Assembly (NCBI GenBank): GCA_946122785.1
Contig: CAMGYJ010000004.1
Location: forward strand, 15,460,150 to 15,524,149
DNA length: 64,000 nt
Source of the DNA: Linum tenue
Lineage: Eukaryota; Streptophyta; Magnoliopsida; Malpighiales; Linaceae
Reading direction: 5' to 3'
The translations under genes were made by a program, and so were the position numbers. The notes beneath the pieces are model-generated. The model was given only the letters and a program-made list of their open reading frames with translations. It made no database searches and had not been told where the DNA came from. Of this stretch, positions 1 to 10,080 are shown one piece after another (positions within the stretch are counted from its first letter, which is position 1; every line of letters starts with the position of its first letter).

Positions 1-657
1 TGATAAACATGGGGTCAATCTATGGATTCTGGAGGCAGTTCAACAAAGAAGAGAAGCTTGCTAAGCAAAGATACATTCAGACGTTTTACAACCTCCATTT
101 CAGGACACTGGTGAGGTTACTTTAACCTCAAGTAATTATAGCTCCCTGCACAGTTCAAGTTTATTATGACAAATAGGGTTTCTTAGTTACCCCACCATGC
201 CTTGCAGGTGAAGAAAAGTTTTGGGTTGAGTGATGAGCCATATATAGAAGCAGAAGAAGCAAATGGAGCCATACACAAATTTGTGCCATCTCCAGTCCCA
301 TCCTTACCTCCTCCAGCAATCACAACCCAATCACAACAGAAAGAACCAAAACGCAAAGAGGGTGTCACTCCACCTAAACCAATCATTGCAAGGCATGTCC
401 AAACTTAATTCCTCTATATTCAAGATTACACCTTAATGATGTCTAGAGCAGTTCTGGATAACTCACATTATGAATGTCTTTGTAGGCCCGGAGGTTCCAT
501 ACTCGAGAGGCTAAAAGTGGGCAATCCATCGGTAGCTGATAGAGTTGACGGTGTGAATGGGGAAATGAGTAGATCTCGAAGCCGAAAGTTCTTCCGGATG
601 TTATCTATGTTTATAGTGGCTTATGCGCTCGTCAGAGTGTATTATTTATTCAAGTGA
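1..657 (+). CDS. 3' end of an unrecognised tail-anchored protein gene (partial)
   Basis: Three terminal exons can be joined in frame: 1-110 (open at the left edge), 208-392 and 486-657, ending in TGA. The first intron (111-207) is GT-AG. The second (393-485) needs a GC donor (AAG|GCATGT) and a good TTTGTAG acceptor, and only this join gives the hydrophobic end. The visible protein has a charged segment rich in K, E and Q, a proline-rich linker (about PSPVPSLPPP), then a basic RSRSRK stretch followed by about 20 hydrophobic residues and a short tail, the layout of a C-terminal membrane anchor facing the cytosol. I do not recognise the family. Using the nearby GT as donor gives a different frame that stops soon after, so the GC donor is preferred. 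The true start is outside the window. Confidence 0.6.
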
Positions 658-745
658 AGGTGGCAACTTGGAAAGCAAGCAAGCAAGCAAGAAAGCATGG
701 TTGTAAATGAATAATGTACTTGTACGCTATTTCTCCACTGACATC

Positions 746-751
746 AATAAA
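746..751 (+). terminator. Polyadenylation signal of the left-edge gene
   Basis: AATAAA lies 89 bases after the stop codon of the left-edge gene, the usual place for a plant near-upstream element. It is the only perfect hexamer in this 3' region. Confidence 0.5.
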
Positions 752-788
752 GATGATGACTTAACTCAATATATCGATTCTGAAAACA

Positions 789-879
789 AGCTTTGCAATT
801 GTAACTGCATTTCTAATGGTAAATTGTAAAGCTTTGTTCAGCTTTGCAATTGTAAATTTGTAACTGCATTTCTAATGGT
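789..879. repeat. Short tandem duplication
   Basis: A unit beginning AGCTTTGCAATTGTAA and ending GCATTTCTAATGG occurs at 789 and again at 840. The second copy has 8 extra bases. The two copies sit just behind the polyadenylation region of the left-edge gene. Confidence 0.8.
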
Positions 880-2555
880 CCAAAAATCTACTGAAACAGA
901 AGTGAAGGAGACAACAACACTGAACAAAGACATACGATAGCCATCAAGCTTAACCTTTAGTGAATCCATTGCGAGAATATATTAGTTAACCTAAACTCTA
1001 ATTCACATTGCTTAAAATACAAAAATCCCACCTTACGTTTGGTAATGGAATATTTATCCATGTATAACTTTTGGGGACCAAATTGCACTTAGCGATATTG
1101 TTTTTGGTTATTTCGGTTTGGGCCAAATCAATTAAGAGAGCACTCCCAAATAATTGACTTAGATTTTCTGATGAATGCAGATAGAGAGAGGAATTGAGAG
1201 GGGATTGAAACCGCGGCATGGATGATCATGTCTTTGCTGATAATCCCAATTTGCATTCATATTGATTGTCACATGTTGTCACTTGTGTTGAAATAAGATT
1301 GTTCCACGATGGCCTTGAAATGTTGGGCTATCATTGTACAAATCTCCTACATTTTACAATATGCACCATGGACCTGGGGTCGAGTTTATTCCTCAATGCT
1401 TGAATAAGCTTGAAGATTGGGTGGCTCGCGAAACTAGGGTGGTTTCATTACCAGTGGATTGAATTTAGTTATCAATATTATTGCTCCATTATTGTAATGA
1501 AGCATTTGTTTCTCGATCCAGATGGAATAAAAAGCAATTTTCTCATGCATACACACCCATAATAAAAATGAAAAATAATTTGTGATAAGCAGGGATCCCA
1601 ACGACGCATTCATGGGCATTTCGGGGAAAATTTACGACTCTTGAGTAGTAAATTTTTCACCCAAAAATTGAGACCTTCAAACAGATATATATTATCTACT
1701 GCATGATAATTGATTTTTGTTAAATTCAAAACTAATGAATACATTTATACGTTAAAATAATATTCCATTACACCACAATTTCTCAACTTCATCCAAACCT
1801 TGAAAGCAAAACCGAATTACTTTTCTTCTCTTCTCTCCTGACTTCTTTTTTTACAAATAAGCATCAGTCTATGAATGATTTATTATTGAAATACATTTAT
1901 TGAAAATTGTATACAACAAATATATTTTCATAATTTTTCATAAAAGATAAAAAGACTCCTCAAGATATTTTGAAAGAAGTGTATTATTGTTTCCTTTTGT
2001 TAAATATGTGCATATAGGATGATAACACACTATAGTGTTAGTACCCTACTAACACTTTTAATAAGATTATTTTGGTAACTGCCCCTTCCCTTTTCCGTCC
2101 CTCCCCCTTCTTTGTCTCGTCTGCATGATCTTGGTCTCTTCACCCTCTCCACCATCGAGCCCCCTGTCTCTGCCAATCCTATCTTGGTCACCGTCGATTC
2201 CTTTCCCTGAAACTGAGCAATTATTACCACCATTGTGTTGCCCTAGGAAGGATTGTATTACTAGCTCAATACTGTTGCCGGCTCAAATCTCACGTGGAGG
2301 CGAGTTTGTCGATCGGGAGGAGGAAGAAAGACGCAGAGGGTTACATGGTGGAGAACTAGATCCATGGCCTGACCTCCTCGTCGACCACATAGCGGAGGAC
2401 ACTACATACAACATAGAAAGCGAACGAGTACATCGCCATCTTCTTGCTCATGGGAGATAGATTTTCCGCAGCGGAGTTGATCTGAGGATCTAAAGAGAAA
2501 GTTTATTGAAAGATGAGGGGGAGGAGTAAGGCAAAGCTTGGGATAAGAGACCAGT
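880..2555. other. Intergenic, no gene recognised
   Basis: AT-rich DNA with scattered short open frames on both strands that lack recognisable motifs. The segment 2080-2460 is C/T-rich and open for 111 codons on the plus strand, but it is low in complexity and matches nothing I know. The iMet-primed LTR element begins immediately after it. Confidence 0.5.
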
Positions 2556-2923
2556 TGTTAGGAATATATATTAGTAGTGTTATGATTAGTAGAGTTAGGC
2601 AGCTAGGTATAGCCGAATGGGTTAGGGTTATTTGTTAGGGTTTTGGGTTTATATCCTATAAATATGTACTTTGGGTTTACGTCATAATCAGTCAAGAATA
2701 ATATTACAGAAAGTATCTCTCAAACCCTAGCCTCTAATCCTTCTCAAATCTCGTCCCTCTCTTCCATAAAGGATGTCGGCCATTCTTCTATCTCAACCCC
2801 AATTCTGTTCTTCAATCCCTAATCCCCAATTCTCCTATCTAAATCCCTAATCTCAACCCTAAATCCCAATCTCACGAGTGCCGAAGATCAACCCCTAGAA
2901 TCCCTAGAAGCGGGGTTCTTTCA
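2556..2923 (+). repeat. 5' LTR of the iMet-primed element
   Basis: 368 bp, TG...CA ends. The segment around 2660 (CCTATAAATATG) is a good TATA box, so transcription probably starts near 2690. The second half is a run of related CCCTAATC/CCCAAT-type words. Confidence 0.88.
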
Positions 2924-2924
2924 G

Positions 2925-2936
2925 TGGTATCAGAGC
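2925..2936 (+). other. Primer binding site, tRNA-iMet
   Basis: TGGTATCAGAGC one base after the 5' LTR is the standard plant iMet primer site. Confidence 0.9.
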
Positions 2937-2963
2937 CCGATTACAGGCACTCGTACCGGAGCC

Positions 2964-3302
2964 ATGTCGAGATTCAAAGAACTCTTGATCAGCGAAATCA
3001 CAAGGATTTTGAAGTCAAAGTTGGACGAGATGAGGAGAAACAAGGTTACCATGCCCTCGCTGCTGTCCGGGAACGTTGAGCGGAATACTCAACTCAAAGA
3101 TGCAGCCGCCGCGTCGAACAAGCCAACTGTGGCGGTCGAGAAGACAGTTGCAGGGACAGCTGCCCCCCCTGCGACACCATCGACACCATCACCATTACCT
3201 GTTCCTTTATCCGACGCCAAACAGGAGAAGGCGAACGAGCTACCGGTCGAGACGACTGCAGCCACCGCAGCCAAACCTGGAGGAGCTGGCGCGAAGCGTT
3301 GA
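2964..3302 (+). CDS. Small ORF of the iMet-primed element
   Basis: 112 codons from the first ATG after the primer site. The N-terminus (MSRFKELLISEITRILKSKL) looks helical and amphipathic. The rest is rich in alanine, proline and threonine with no zinc knuckle. It sits where gag would start and may be the head of a longer gag-like protein whose frame is now broken between 3300 and 3960, since other frames there also stay open in a GC-rich stretch. I do not recognise a Pfam-type domain. Expression is inferred from its position only. Confidence 0.45.
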   Translation: MSRFKELLISEITRILKSKLDEMRRNKVTMPSLLSGNVERNTQLKDAAAASNKPTVAVEKTVAGTAAPPATPSTPSPLPVPLSDAKQEKANELPVETTAATAAKPGGAGAKR

Positions 3303-3958
3303 GCGAGGACGAGAAGTTATGACGCCTGTCAAAGGCTGTACCACTAAAGAGGCAGTGCGTGTTGAAGAATCGCCACCAAGTTCACCATCAATCGACGTCA
3401 TTCTATCCTTGACCACCATCAATGTGCATCACCAGAGACCTCAAGCAGGTCGGACAGGAAGGAAGAATCGGGCGGGAAGGAGGCTCGATCGGATCTGGAA
3501 TTGGGGGAGAATTGGAAATTCAGGAAGAAGAAGTTGGAAGAAGGAGTGGATGGCGGAGAAGTCCCGACATCGCCAACGAACAGACCGGCCAAAAACCTGT
3601 TCCCCAGGAACTCGGAGATTAGGAAAACGCGGACGAAGCTTCACGTCGGAAGCGACCGACAAGGAGAAGCAGACGTGACGAATCACCGGGATAGCCAGTC
3701 GAGGGCTCAAGATGAGCAAAGTGAACCAGGGTCATTGGCGGGTCCAGCCGGCGGTTGGCAAAAGCCCCAGTAAACCTCGGCGTCGCGACACCGCCCGGAG
3801 CAAGTTTGACTTGCCGCCGGGAAATTGGTTCGCCAAAGAGGAAGTGGCCGGCAAAGGAGCCCCGCGGCCGATGACGCGAAGCAGAGCTGGGCCGAGGGAT
3901 TGGCTCGCCGACGTCACCAATCGAGCAACTGGCTCCGCAATCGGCAACGGATTCCCGA

Positions 3959-5143
3959 GTGGTGACGACAGACGGTTCGTCGATGGAGGAGAAATCGCCG
4001 GAGAAGAGAATCGCGCCGCGGGAGCTTACGAAGGTGGAGAAGGTGGCGGCGAATTCGGCCTGGCTGCCTGGCCTTCGACGCGACCGAGCGCCGCCGGCAA
4101 GGGAGACGACCGACAAGGAGTCGGGGCCGGAGAGTGAGGCGAGACAGCTGCCGTCAGGGAAGAAGATGGGGGCTGGCGGTGGTGCTCCTTCATCGTACGA
4201 GCAACATGCCTTCTTCCCCTGCCAAGATCCGCAACCCTACAATCTTCATGGGCTAGAGTTCGTGGGCAAAGAGGTGGATTGGACCGCTGGGTCGGATGGA
4301 TGCTCGGTTGGGCTGCAATTTGAGCATAAGCAAGGTGAAAAGGAGCTTAGTAATGGGCCAAAATTTGAAGAAGTTGAGCCCAACTTGTGCTGGGTTTTGA
4401 AGAAGGCAAGCTTAGAGGAAGTTCTTGAGTGGGTAGATAGGCTCGCAAGGGAACCAAGCCTACATGAAATTAATAAGGAGAAGAAGAATATATCTTTATT
4501 CCAAGCAAATGTGGCCCGAGTCCAAGCCCAAGGAGGAGAGAGTTGTGTGGTGGGAAATATGGAAAAGGGTCTTGGTTATGGGCTGGCAAAGAGGAAGGAA
4601 ATTAGCTGGGCTCCAAGAGATGTTGGGCCGCCTGTGTGTTGTCTTTTAAAGAAGGGGGATGAGTTTCTTATGTTGGAAGATGGGCTTATAAGGGATTCAA
4701 GCCCAAACGAAATTGAGAAGAAAAATACAAAGGGGCTTCATTTGGGCCAATGCTCTTTCTTTCAACCAATTGTGGGTCAAATTCAAGGTGAAGGAAGGGA
4801 AGATTGGGTTATTTTAACCAACAAGCTCATGAAGAAACTTGGGGAGCCCAAGAACGAACAATTCTCCGATTCTTATTTCGTTGATTTCGAAAAGGAAGAG
4901 GGTGGATCGTTCGGCTATGAAGAACGTGACACATGTCACGTGGGTGGAGAAGAGACAAGGAAAGTTAGAGTTGCACAAGAAGAGTTCACTCAAGTGATCG
5001 AGCGCAATTGGAAGCGACGAAAGCGGAAGATCAAGAAGGTCGCTTTCAAGGAGGGTGGAATGTTAGGAATATATATTAGTAGTGTTATGATTAGTAGAGT
5101 TAGGCGGCTAGGTATAGCCGAATGGGTTAGGGTTAATTGTTAG
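3959..5143 (+). CDS. 394-codon ORF of unknown function, runs into the 3' LTR
   Basis: No known retroelement domain is visible. The first 70 residues are rich in K, E and R. Residues about 138-198 and about 218-285 look like two diverged copies of one unit: each has a Cys followed by a hydrophobic pair and LKK, then S-x2-EI-x-K, then a Phe-Gln, a Gln-x-Gln and an acidic end. Residues 350-361 are strongly basic (NWKRRKRKIKK), a possible nuclear localisation or nucleic-acid-binding tail. The last 27 codons lie inside the 3' LTR (5061 on), so the stop is supplied by the LTR. The true start may be upstream, as GC-rich frames at 3300-3960 are partly open. It could be a diverged gag or a captured host sequence; I cannot tell which. 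Confidence 0.5.
   Translation: MVTTDGSSMEEKSPEKRIAPRELTKVEKVAANSAWLPGLRRDRAPPARETTDKESGPESEARQLPSGKKMGAGGGAPSSYEQHAFFPCQDPQPYNLHGLEFVGKEVDWTAGSDGCSVGLQFEHKQGEKELSNGPKFEEVEPNLCWVLKKASLEEVLEWVDRLAREPSLHEINKEKKNISLFQANVARVQAQGGESCVVGNMEKGLGYGLAKRKEISWAPRDVGPPVCCLLKKGDEFLMLEDGLIRDSSPNEIEKKNTKGLHLGQCSFFQPIVGQIQGEGREDWVILTNKLMKKLGEPKNEQFSDSYFVDFEKEEGGSFGYEERDTCHVGGEETRKVRVAQEEFTQVIERNWKRRKRKIKKVAFKEGGMLGIYISSVMISRVRRLGIAEWVRVNC
5049..5060 (+). other. Polypurine tract
   Basis: AGGAGGGTGGAA directly before the 3' LTR would prime plus-strand synthesis. Confidence 0.7.
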
Positions 5144-5428
5144 GGTTTTGGGTTTATATCCTATAAATATGTACTTTGGGTTTACGTCATAATCAGTCAA
5201 GAATAATATTACAGAAAGTATCTCTCAAACCCTAGTCTCTAATCCTTCTCAAATCTCGTCCCTCTCTTCTCTAAAGGCCGTCGGCCATTCTTTTATCTCA
5301 ACCTCAATTCTGTTCTTCAATCCCTAATCCCCAATTCTCCTATCTAAATCCCTAATCTCAACCCTAAATCCCAATCTCACGAGTGCTGAAGATCAGCCCC
5401 TAGAATCCCTAGAAGCGGGGTTCTTTCA
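5061..5428 (+). repeat. 3' LTR of the iMet-primed element
   Basis: 368 bp, the same length as the 5' LTR and about 97% identical to it. It is followed by ctagt, the right target duplication. Confidence 0.88.
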
Positions 5429-5439
5429 CTAGTGATATC

Positions 5440-5695
5440 GTGGTGTGCTTTTATAAAATTGTGGTCTACTTTATGAAATTTCTATTATGCCTCAGTGAAC
5501 TTGTGATCTAATTTAATAAACTTGTGGTGTGCTTTTATAAACTTTTGGGTTGCTTTAATGAACTTGTTGCATGCTTTACTGAATTTGTGGTATGTTTTTT
5601 GAAATTCTGGTATACTTCAGAGAATTTGTGGTACGCTTTAAGAAATTTGTGGTATACTTTACAAGCTTTTTTGCATTTGTGGTGTAGTTTATGAC
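5440..5695. repeat. Degenerate 21-bp minisatellite, about 12 copies
   Basis: Units of about 21 bp with consensus near TTTGTGGTATGCTTTAAGAAA follow one another with 60-90% similarity. Because 21 is a multiple of 3 the minus strand stays open and reads as a repeated K-x-YHKF peptide, which is a by-product of the repeat and not evidence of a gene. Confidence 0.85.
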
Positions 5696-5704
5696 TATTT
5701 TTCC

Positions 5705-7400
5705 AATGAATGGATGGGCTCTTATTCATCTTATACGATCAATACAACAATATCTACAAAACCTGTACAATACCTGACAACTTCAGAATAAGGTTTTCCA
5801 ACAGTGAGAAAGGCCAATACAAGCAATGTACAACCCCTTTCCTAACTAGGAAGGCCATTAACAAACATATTAACTTCCTAGTTCATTATACCACAATTTT
5901 TTTCCCCGGGATGCAACATATGCAAATGTCTAATCACCCTATTCTTTATACTCCATTACACCTTGCATCTTCACAACTAAGGCCTCCACTATCAGTGTCT
6001 TCTTTTCATAAAGTCTCCTGCAACGCTCGCGCCAAACTTCACTCACAACAAGCACCACAACACTCTCCCCAATGGCATTTTCCAGTACGTGTTGCTGCCT
6101 CTAGTGCCAGTTGCAGGTTACTTTGCAGAGGGAATTTCCAGCTCACTAGGAAGACTGTTTGCCAGATACCCTGCACAAAGTCACACAAGAAGAACATAGG
6201 TTCTCTGGTTTTCTCTGCTATACCACACAGAGCGCACATAGTATTTACTTCAGGACAATATTTTTTTCACAATGACTAAGGTGGTAACCAAACCAATTAT
6301 TATACGCCAAGTGAGTAAAGAGTACTTTGGGATGCCATTTTCCAGACTAGCTTTGCCCATGCTACTAGGGATGGCAAAAATATCCGTAACAGTGGATATC
6401 CGCCCGAATCCGGCCTAATCGGGTAGGGTAGAACCCGAACCCGAAGGACATTTAGTGGGTATGGGTAAAATCCGAACCCGAATATTGCGGGTAATGGGTA
6501 GGGTATACACATGCATATGTATTCTGTCTAGAAATAATCGTTTTTTCTCTAACATATTTTATATTTAGCATATAAATATAATATTTTCATGAAATTGTGT
6601 TGTTTTAATTAATTTTCTTCATTCTAGTGAATTATTGTCGTACTTTTCTTCTTACGTAATGTGAGAATACGTGTGAATGTTAACATATTGGTTATAGTTA
6701 TGAAGAAAAATCATTACCCATGGATAACCGCGGATACCCGAAACCCGAACGGATATGGGCATGGTTTTAATTTTCTACCCGTTTCACATGTGGGTATGGG
6801 TAAAACCCGAACTACTATGGGTAGGGTAACGGATATGCACTATCCGTTCCCGACCCGACCCGACCCATTGCCATCCCTACATGCTACAACATCCTGCCTA
6901 GGCCTAATGCAGTGCCACACTTTGCTTATATTGAATCTTCCCATCCGTTCTCCTTCCCATTCCACCCCCTGTTTTGTTAGTTGTAGCTTCCCTTCAGATA
7001 ATCCTCTTAGCTTGAGAATTTTATTCCACACCCACGAACCTCGAGTTCAAACTTCCCATATACTAAGATTCCGGAGTTTGTACTCCTTCAACCAAGCTAT
7101 CCACAACATCTCTAGGTCTGAAAGCACCCCCAGATGTGCCTAGCTAGGCAGACTACGTTCCAAAAGCATAGATCTTTGAAACCTAGGCCTCCTTCCTCGC
7201 AAGGAAGAGCAACAGTCTTCCAGGTGACTTAGCCTTCTTTTTCTTCTCTAAGGCACTCCATAGGAATTGGGAGCAGAGCTTTTCAATTTCCTTTATTACC
7301 TTCTTTGGGAGAAAGATGCCATTCATCCAAAACTATGTCAAGTTGGCAAGTACTGTTGTCACAAGTTTAAGCTTTCATGCAGATGATAAGAGCTTATGAA
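5705..7400 (-). pseudogene. LINE (non-LTR) ORF2 remnant, RT C-terminus and zf-RVT
   Basis: Read on the minus strand, three blocks in order match the end of a plant LINE ORF2. Around 7180-7370 there is a block with LPKKVIKEIEKLC and FLW followed by a lysine-rich stretch. Around 6880-7110 there is WNKILKLRG and then KVWHCIRPRQDVVA. Around 6040-6365 WAKLVWK continues into the zinc-binding motif CALCG...E...FFLCDFVQGIW. The blocks change frame and hold stops, so it is dead. A hAT MITE (6366-6879) splits the second block exactly between DVVA and WAKLVW. The 3' limit and poly-A tail are not clear. Confidence 0.8.
6366..6879. mobile_element. hAT-type MITE with perfect 8-bp target duplication
   Basis: 514 bp, 12-bp terminal inverted repeat TAGGGATGGCAA, flanked on both sides by catgctac (6358-6365 and 6880-6887). 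Subterminal DNA is full of CCCGAACCC/GGGTAGGGT words in both orientations, likely transposase sites. No ORF. It interrupts the LINE remnant, so it is younger than that insertion. Confidence 0.93.
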
Positions 7401-8156
7401 GCAATACAACTTCACCAAGCAAATCCCGTACCAAGACTTGAAGATAGGAAACCCAACCAACCAGCCAGAAATAGAGGACCAAATTCAGAGGGTGGAGTGC
7501 CTAATGGAGCATAGCTGATTGTCCATCTTCTGTCCGCATGTGATGAGAAATAGTGAGGCTGCCAAGTTTGGAAGACTGTCAAAATGTACTTAACTGAAGA
7601 ACTAAAGTTGAACCATGTAGAACGTGGATGTACCCAGATAATATGCTACAGTGAATGCCATTCTCTTCCTGAAGGAACATCTTTAATCTTTATACATATT
7701 CAACTAAGAAATACCAAGATATGGATGGAGATAAAAAGAATTATCTCCAGGAGTTCACAGGAAAACCCTCTTCTCTGAACCAGACAGATCAGGTTTGCCC
7801 TTGTTCGTGCATGCAATTTGCAGAATTAGCAGGCCGCCTTTCATGCATCTGCAAAGTTGAACTCTATATGCACTCCTCATTAGAATTAGAATCCCCAATC
7901 ATCTGAAAATCAGAGAGGAAACGTACTCAGAAGTTAGTAGAGCAAGAAAAAGAAACATTTGACTTGGGGGAATCAATATGAAATTTGAAGGCATACCTTC
8001 ACAGAAAGCTACATTCTTAGAGTAGCTTGGCACGACGGGCAAACAGGGAAATCCCCTTGGCTTAAGGTTTTGAGTTACCAAATGTTCTCTGCAAGAAGAG
8101 ATTCCTTGCCATGCCTACTGCACAGTTTAACACATTTTAATATGTGTATGCAAAGA
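7401..8156. other. Intergenic / 3' flank of the PPR gene
   Basis: No gene recognised. Part may be further degraded LINE sequence, since it directly extends the 5' side of the remnant, but I could not match it to RT motifs. The right half should hold the 3' UTR of the PPR gene. Confidence 0.4.
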
Positions 8157-9482
8157 TTATCCTTTCACAGGCCCAACGAACTCTTTCCTTGGCTTAGCAG
8201 AGAGCCCCTTTTCAAGCATCTCTGCATCATACTTGCTAGCTTCATCCAGCAACCCTTTATCAATCAAAACATCAATCCAAGCATTGTAAGCAGACTCATC
8301 TGGACTGTAACCGAGTTCAATCATTTTCGACCAAACAATAGTTGCCGGCCTAAGAAACCCCCACCTACCAAACTTCCTTATAAGCATCACAAAGGTACTC
8401 ATCGTTGGCTGAACCCCATCCTCACACATCCTATCGAAAAGCCAGAGGATTTTCTTTGGATCTCTAAGGCACCGGTAGAAAGAATGATAAGTAATCACAT
8501 CCGGCTGCATACCTTTCCTGCCCATATTCTCTAGCATCTCAAATGCTTCCTCCATCCTCGAATTCTCACACAAAAGTTTTATCACAGTGCTGCAAGTCGC
8601 AACATTTGGTTCACAACCCATCTCCGTCATCTCGCGATAAACCCTCTTCGCAGAATCCACACCCTCGGACTTGCCAATGGCTAGAATCACAGTATTATAA
8701 GCCACAACATCTAACCTTATTCCCTTCACCTTCATCTCCTTGTACAATTTCACAGCTTTATACGGCTTCCCACTCTTGCACATTATATCCATGTATATCG
8801 AATAGGAATGCAAATCCTTTCGCACCCCTTTCCTATCCATTTCCTCCCAGAACTCTCTACATTTCGCCCACCACATCATCTTAACCCAACCCCGCAGCAG
8901 TATATTATGAACCTTGGTCGAATTCATCATCCCTGCCGCGATTTCGTCGTTAAATCTCTCCTTAAACACGAATTCTTCAGCCTCCCTAACGTGTTTATGC
9001 TCGCACATGGCGTCGACGAGATAGCTATAGCAAGTCTCGTCACGGAGATCGAACTCCTGCGACCTCTCGTAAGCGGCGATCGCTTCTTCGACGAGATGAG
9101 CAGATACATAGCGCTTAAACATCGCCCGAAAAGTGGCGTGATCAGGAATCGCACCACAACCGGGCATTCTCTCGATTAATTTCCAGCACAGCTCGAATTC
9201 GAAGAACTTACCGAGAATACTGATCATGTAATTGAAATTCTCCGTCGTGTGCTGAATCTCGACTGAGTTGAAGTAATCGAAAGCTGCTTTCCAGTCATTG
9301 GCCTTAAGCCTGAGCTTCTCCAACACAGCAGTTGAATCGACTTCCGGAGAGCTCCGTGGTGGAGGCTCCGGAGCGCAGAAATGGAATTGCGAAGTGGAAT
9401 TTGTTGAGAGAGAATGGGCGGCGATCGGACGGAGGAAGGGAAGGCGACGGAGGCGGAGGAACAACAATGCCGGCGAGGTCAT
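8157..9482 (-). CDS. P-class pentatricopeptide repeat protein, probably mitochondrial
   Basis: Single uninterrupted reading frame of 441 aa, normal for plant PPR genes. The first 30 residues are rich in R, L and S and poor in acids (MTSPALLFLRLRRLPFLRP), a mitochondrial presequence. From about residue 80 to 425 there are about nine 35-residue helical repeats, for example LHSYSIYMDIMCKSGKPYKA and VVAYNTVILAIGKSEGVDSA, each ending in a G-x-x-P/L-D/N turn. No E, DYW or SMR domain follows, so it is P-class: an RNA-binding factor for organelle transcript stability, splicing or translation rather than editing. Length and N-terminus resemble Arabidopsis At1g80550, but I cannot confirm orthology. The start is the first ATG of the frame. 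Short open frames on the opposite strand are shadows. Confidence 0.93.
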   Translation of the reverse strand: MTSPALLFLRLRRLPFLRPIAAHSLSTNSTSQFHFCAPEPPPRSSPEVDSTAVLEKLRLKANDWKAAFDYFNSVEIQHTTENFNYMISILGKFFEFELCWKLIERMPGCGAIPDHATFRAMFKRYVSAHLVEEAIAAYERSQEFDLRDETCYSYLVDAMCEHKHVREAEEFVFKERFNDEIAAGMMNSTKVHNILLRGWVKMMWWAKCREFWEEMDRKGVRKDLHSYSIYMDIMCKSGKPYKAVKLYKEMKVKGIRLDVVAYNTVILAIGKSEGVDSAKRVYREMTEMGCEPNVATCSTVIKLLCENSRMEEAFEMLENMGRKGMQPDVITYHSFYRCLRDPKKILWLFDRMCEDGVQPTMSTFVMLIRKFGRWGFLRPATIVWSKMIELGYSPDESAYNAWIDVLIDKGLLDEASKYDAEMLEKGLSAKPRKEFVGPVKG

Positions 9483-10080
9483 TTTGGGAAGAAGGAAAAT
9501 AATTGCTCTGGACGATCTCGATTCTGAGAGAGAATTGAAGAAGAAAAGGTTTGTTGCCGCTTGCCCGCTTCGATATCGCGCGGGTCGAACGTCACAGGCC
9601 CAAGACGACGTAATTGGGCTGGGAGCCCTACTTCACAGGCCCAAATGCAAACGTCACCCATAAACTGGACGGAATTAAGTCGGCGTTTCGAATTAAGAGC
9701 AATTAATTGACGCCGGAGACGGGAAAGTAGTAGCCAGTAGGAGATTTGCTGATTTGGCACAGGACGGAGTCGATCTAAGGACAAGTCAATCCCAGAGTCC
9801 GGCCAAGTACTCTTCCTCTCTTCTCAATTTCTCTCGAAGCTGAATAAAGATGGATCAGAATGAAATCACCGGTGACAATCAATCAAAGCTGAAGTAATCA
9901 TTCAAACTCTTAATTAATTAATACACATCGATCATTGATTCAGACACCAAACAGGAAACCAAATCGAAGTCACTACTGACCAGAATTTGGAAAGAAAGGA
10001 GTAATACTTGAAGGGAAGGAAGAAGTAGAAGCGGAAAATACAGAGATTAATAGATGGAGGGGAAATTCAAATTGGATAGA
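9483..10080. other. Intergenic: 5' flank of PPR gene and 3' flank of inhibitor gene
   Basis: Both neighbours point left, so this holds the PPR promoter and the inhibitor 3' UTR. Nothing else is recognised. Confidence 0.5.

Larger units (their letters stand above)
2556..5428 (+). mobile_element. Non-autonomous LTR retrotransposon, iMet-primed, no pol
   Basis: Two direct repeats of exactly 368 bp (2556-2923 and 5061-5428) start TGTTAGGAA and end TTCTTTCA. Immediate flanks are ccagt and ctagt, a 5-bp target duplication with one change. One base after the left LTR is TGGTATCAGAGC, complementary to the 3' end of initiator tRNA-Met, and a purine tract precedes the right LTR. I count about 11 differences between LTRs (about 97% identity). 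The 2.1-kb interior has no reverse transcriptase, integrase or zinc knuckle. It holds a small ORF, a GC-rich segment with broken frames, and a 394-codon ORF. The primer choice is common in Copia and some Gypsy elements, but without pol the lineage cannot be fixed; it fits the LARD/TR-GAG style of non-autonomous element. Confidence 0.9.

Noticed and set aside
2125..2460. 111-codon Pro/Ser-rich ORF
   Set aside because: Low-complexity C/T-rich DNA with no recognised motif or splice context.
5535..5729. Minus-strand ORF with repeated YHKF peptide
   Set aside because: It is only the translation of the 21-bp minisatellite; there is no start context, promoter or homology.
5710..6279. 189-codon plus-strand ORF
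   Set aside because: It lies opposite the LINE zinc-binding region on the minus strand, which has recognisable motifs; the plus frame has none.
8543..9663. Several plus-strand ORFs opposite the PPR gene
   Set aside because: They are shadows of the PPR coding frame and lack their own motifs.
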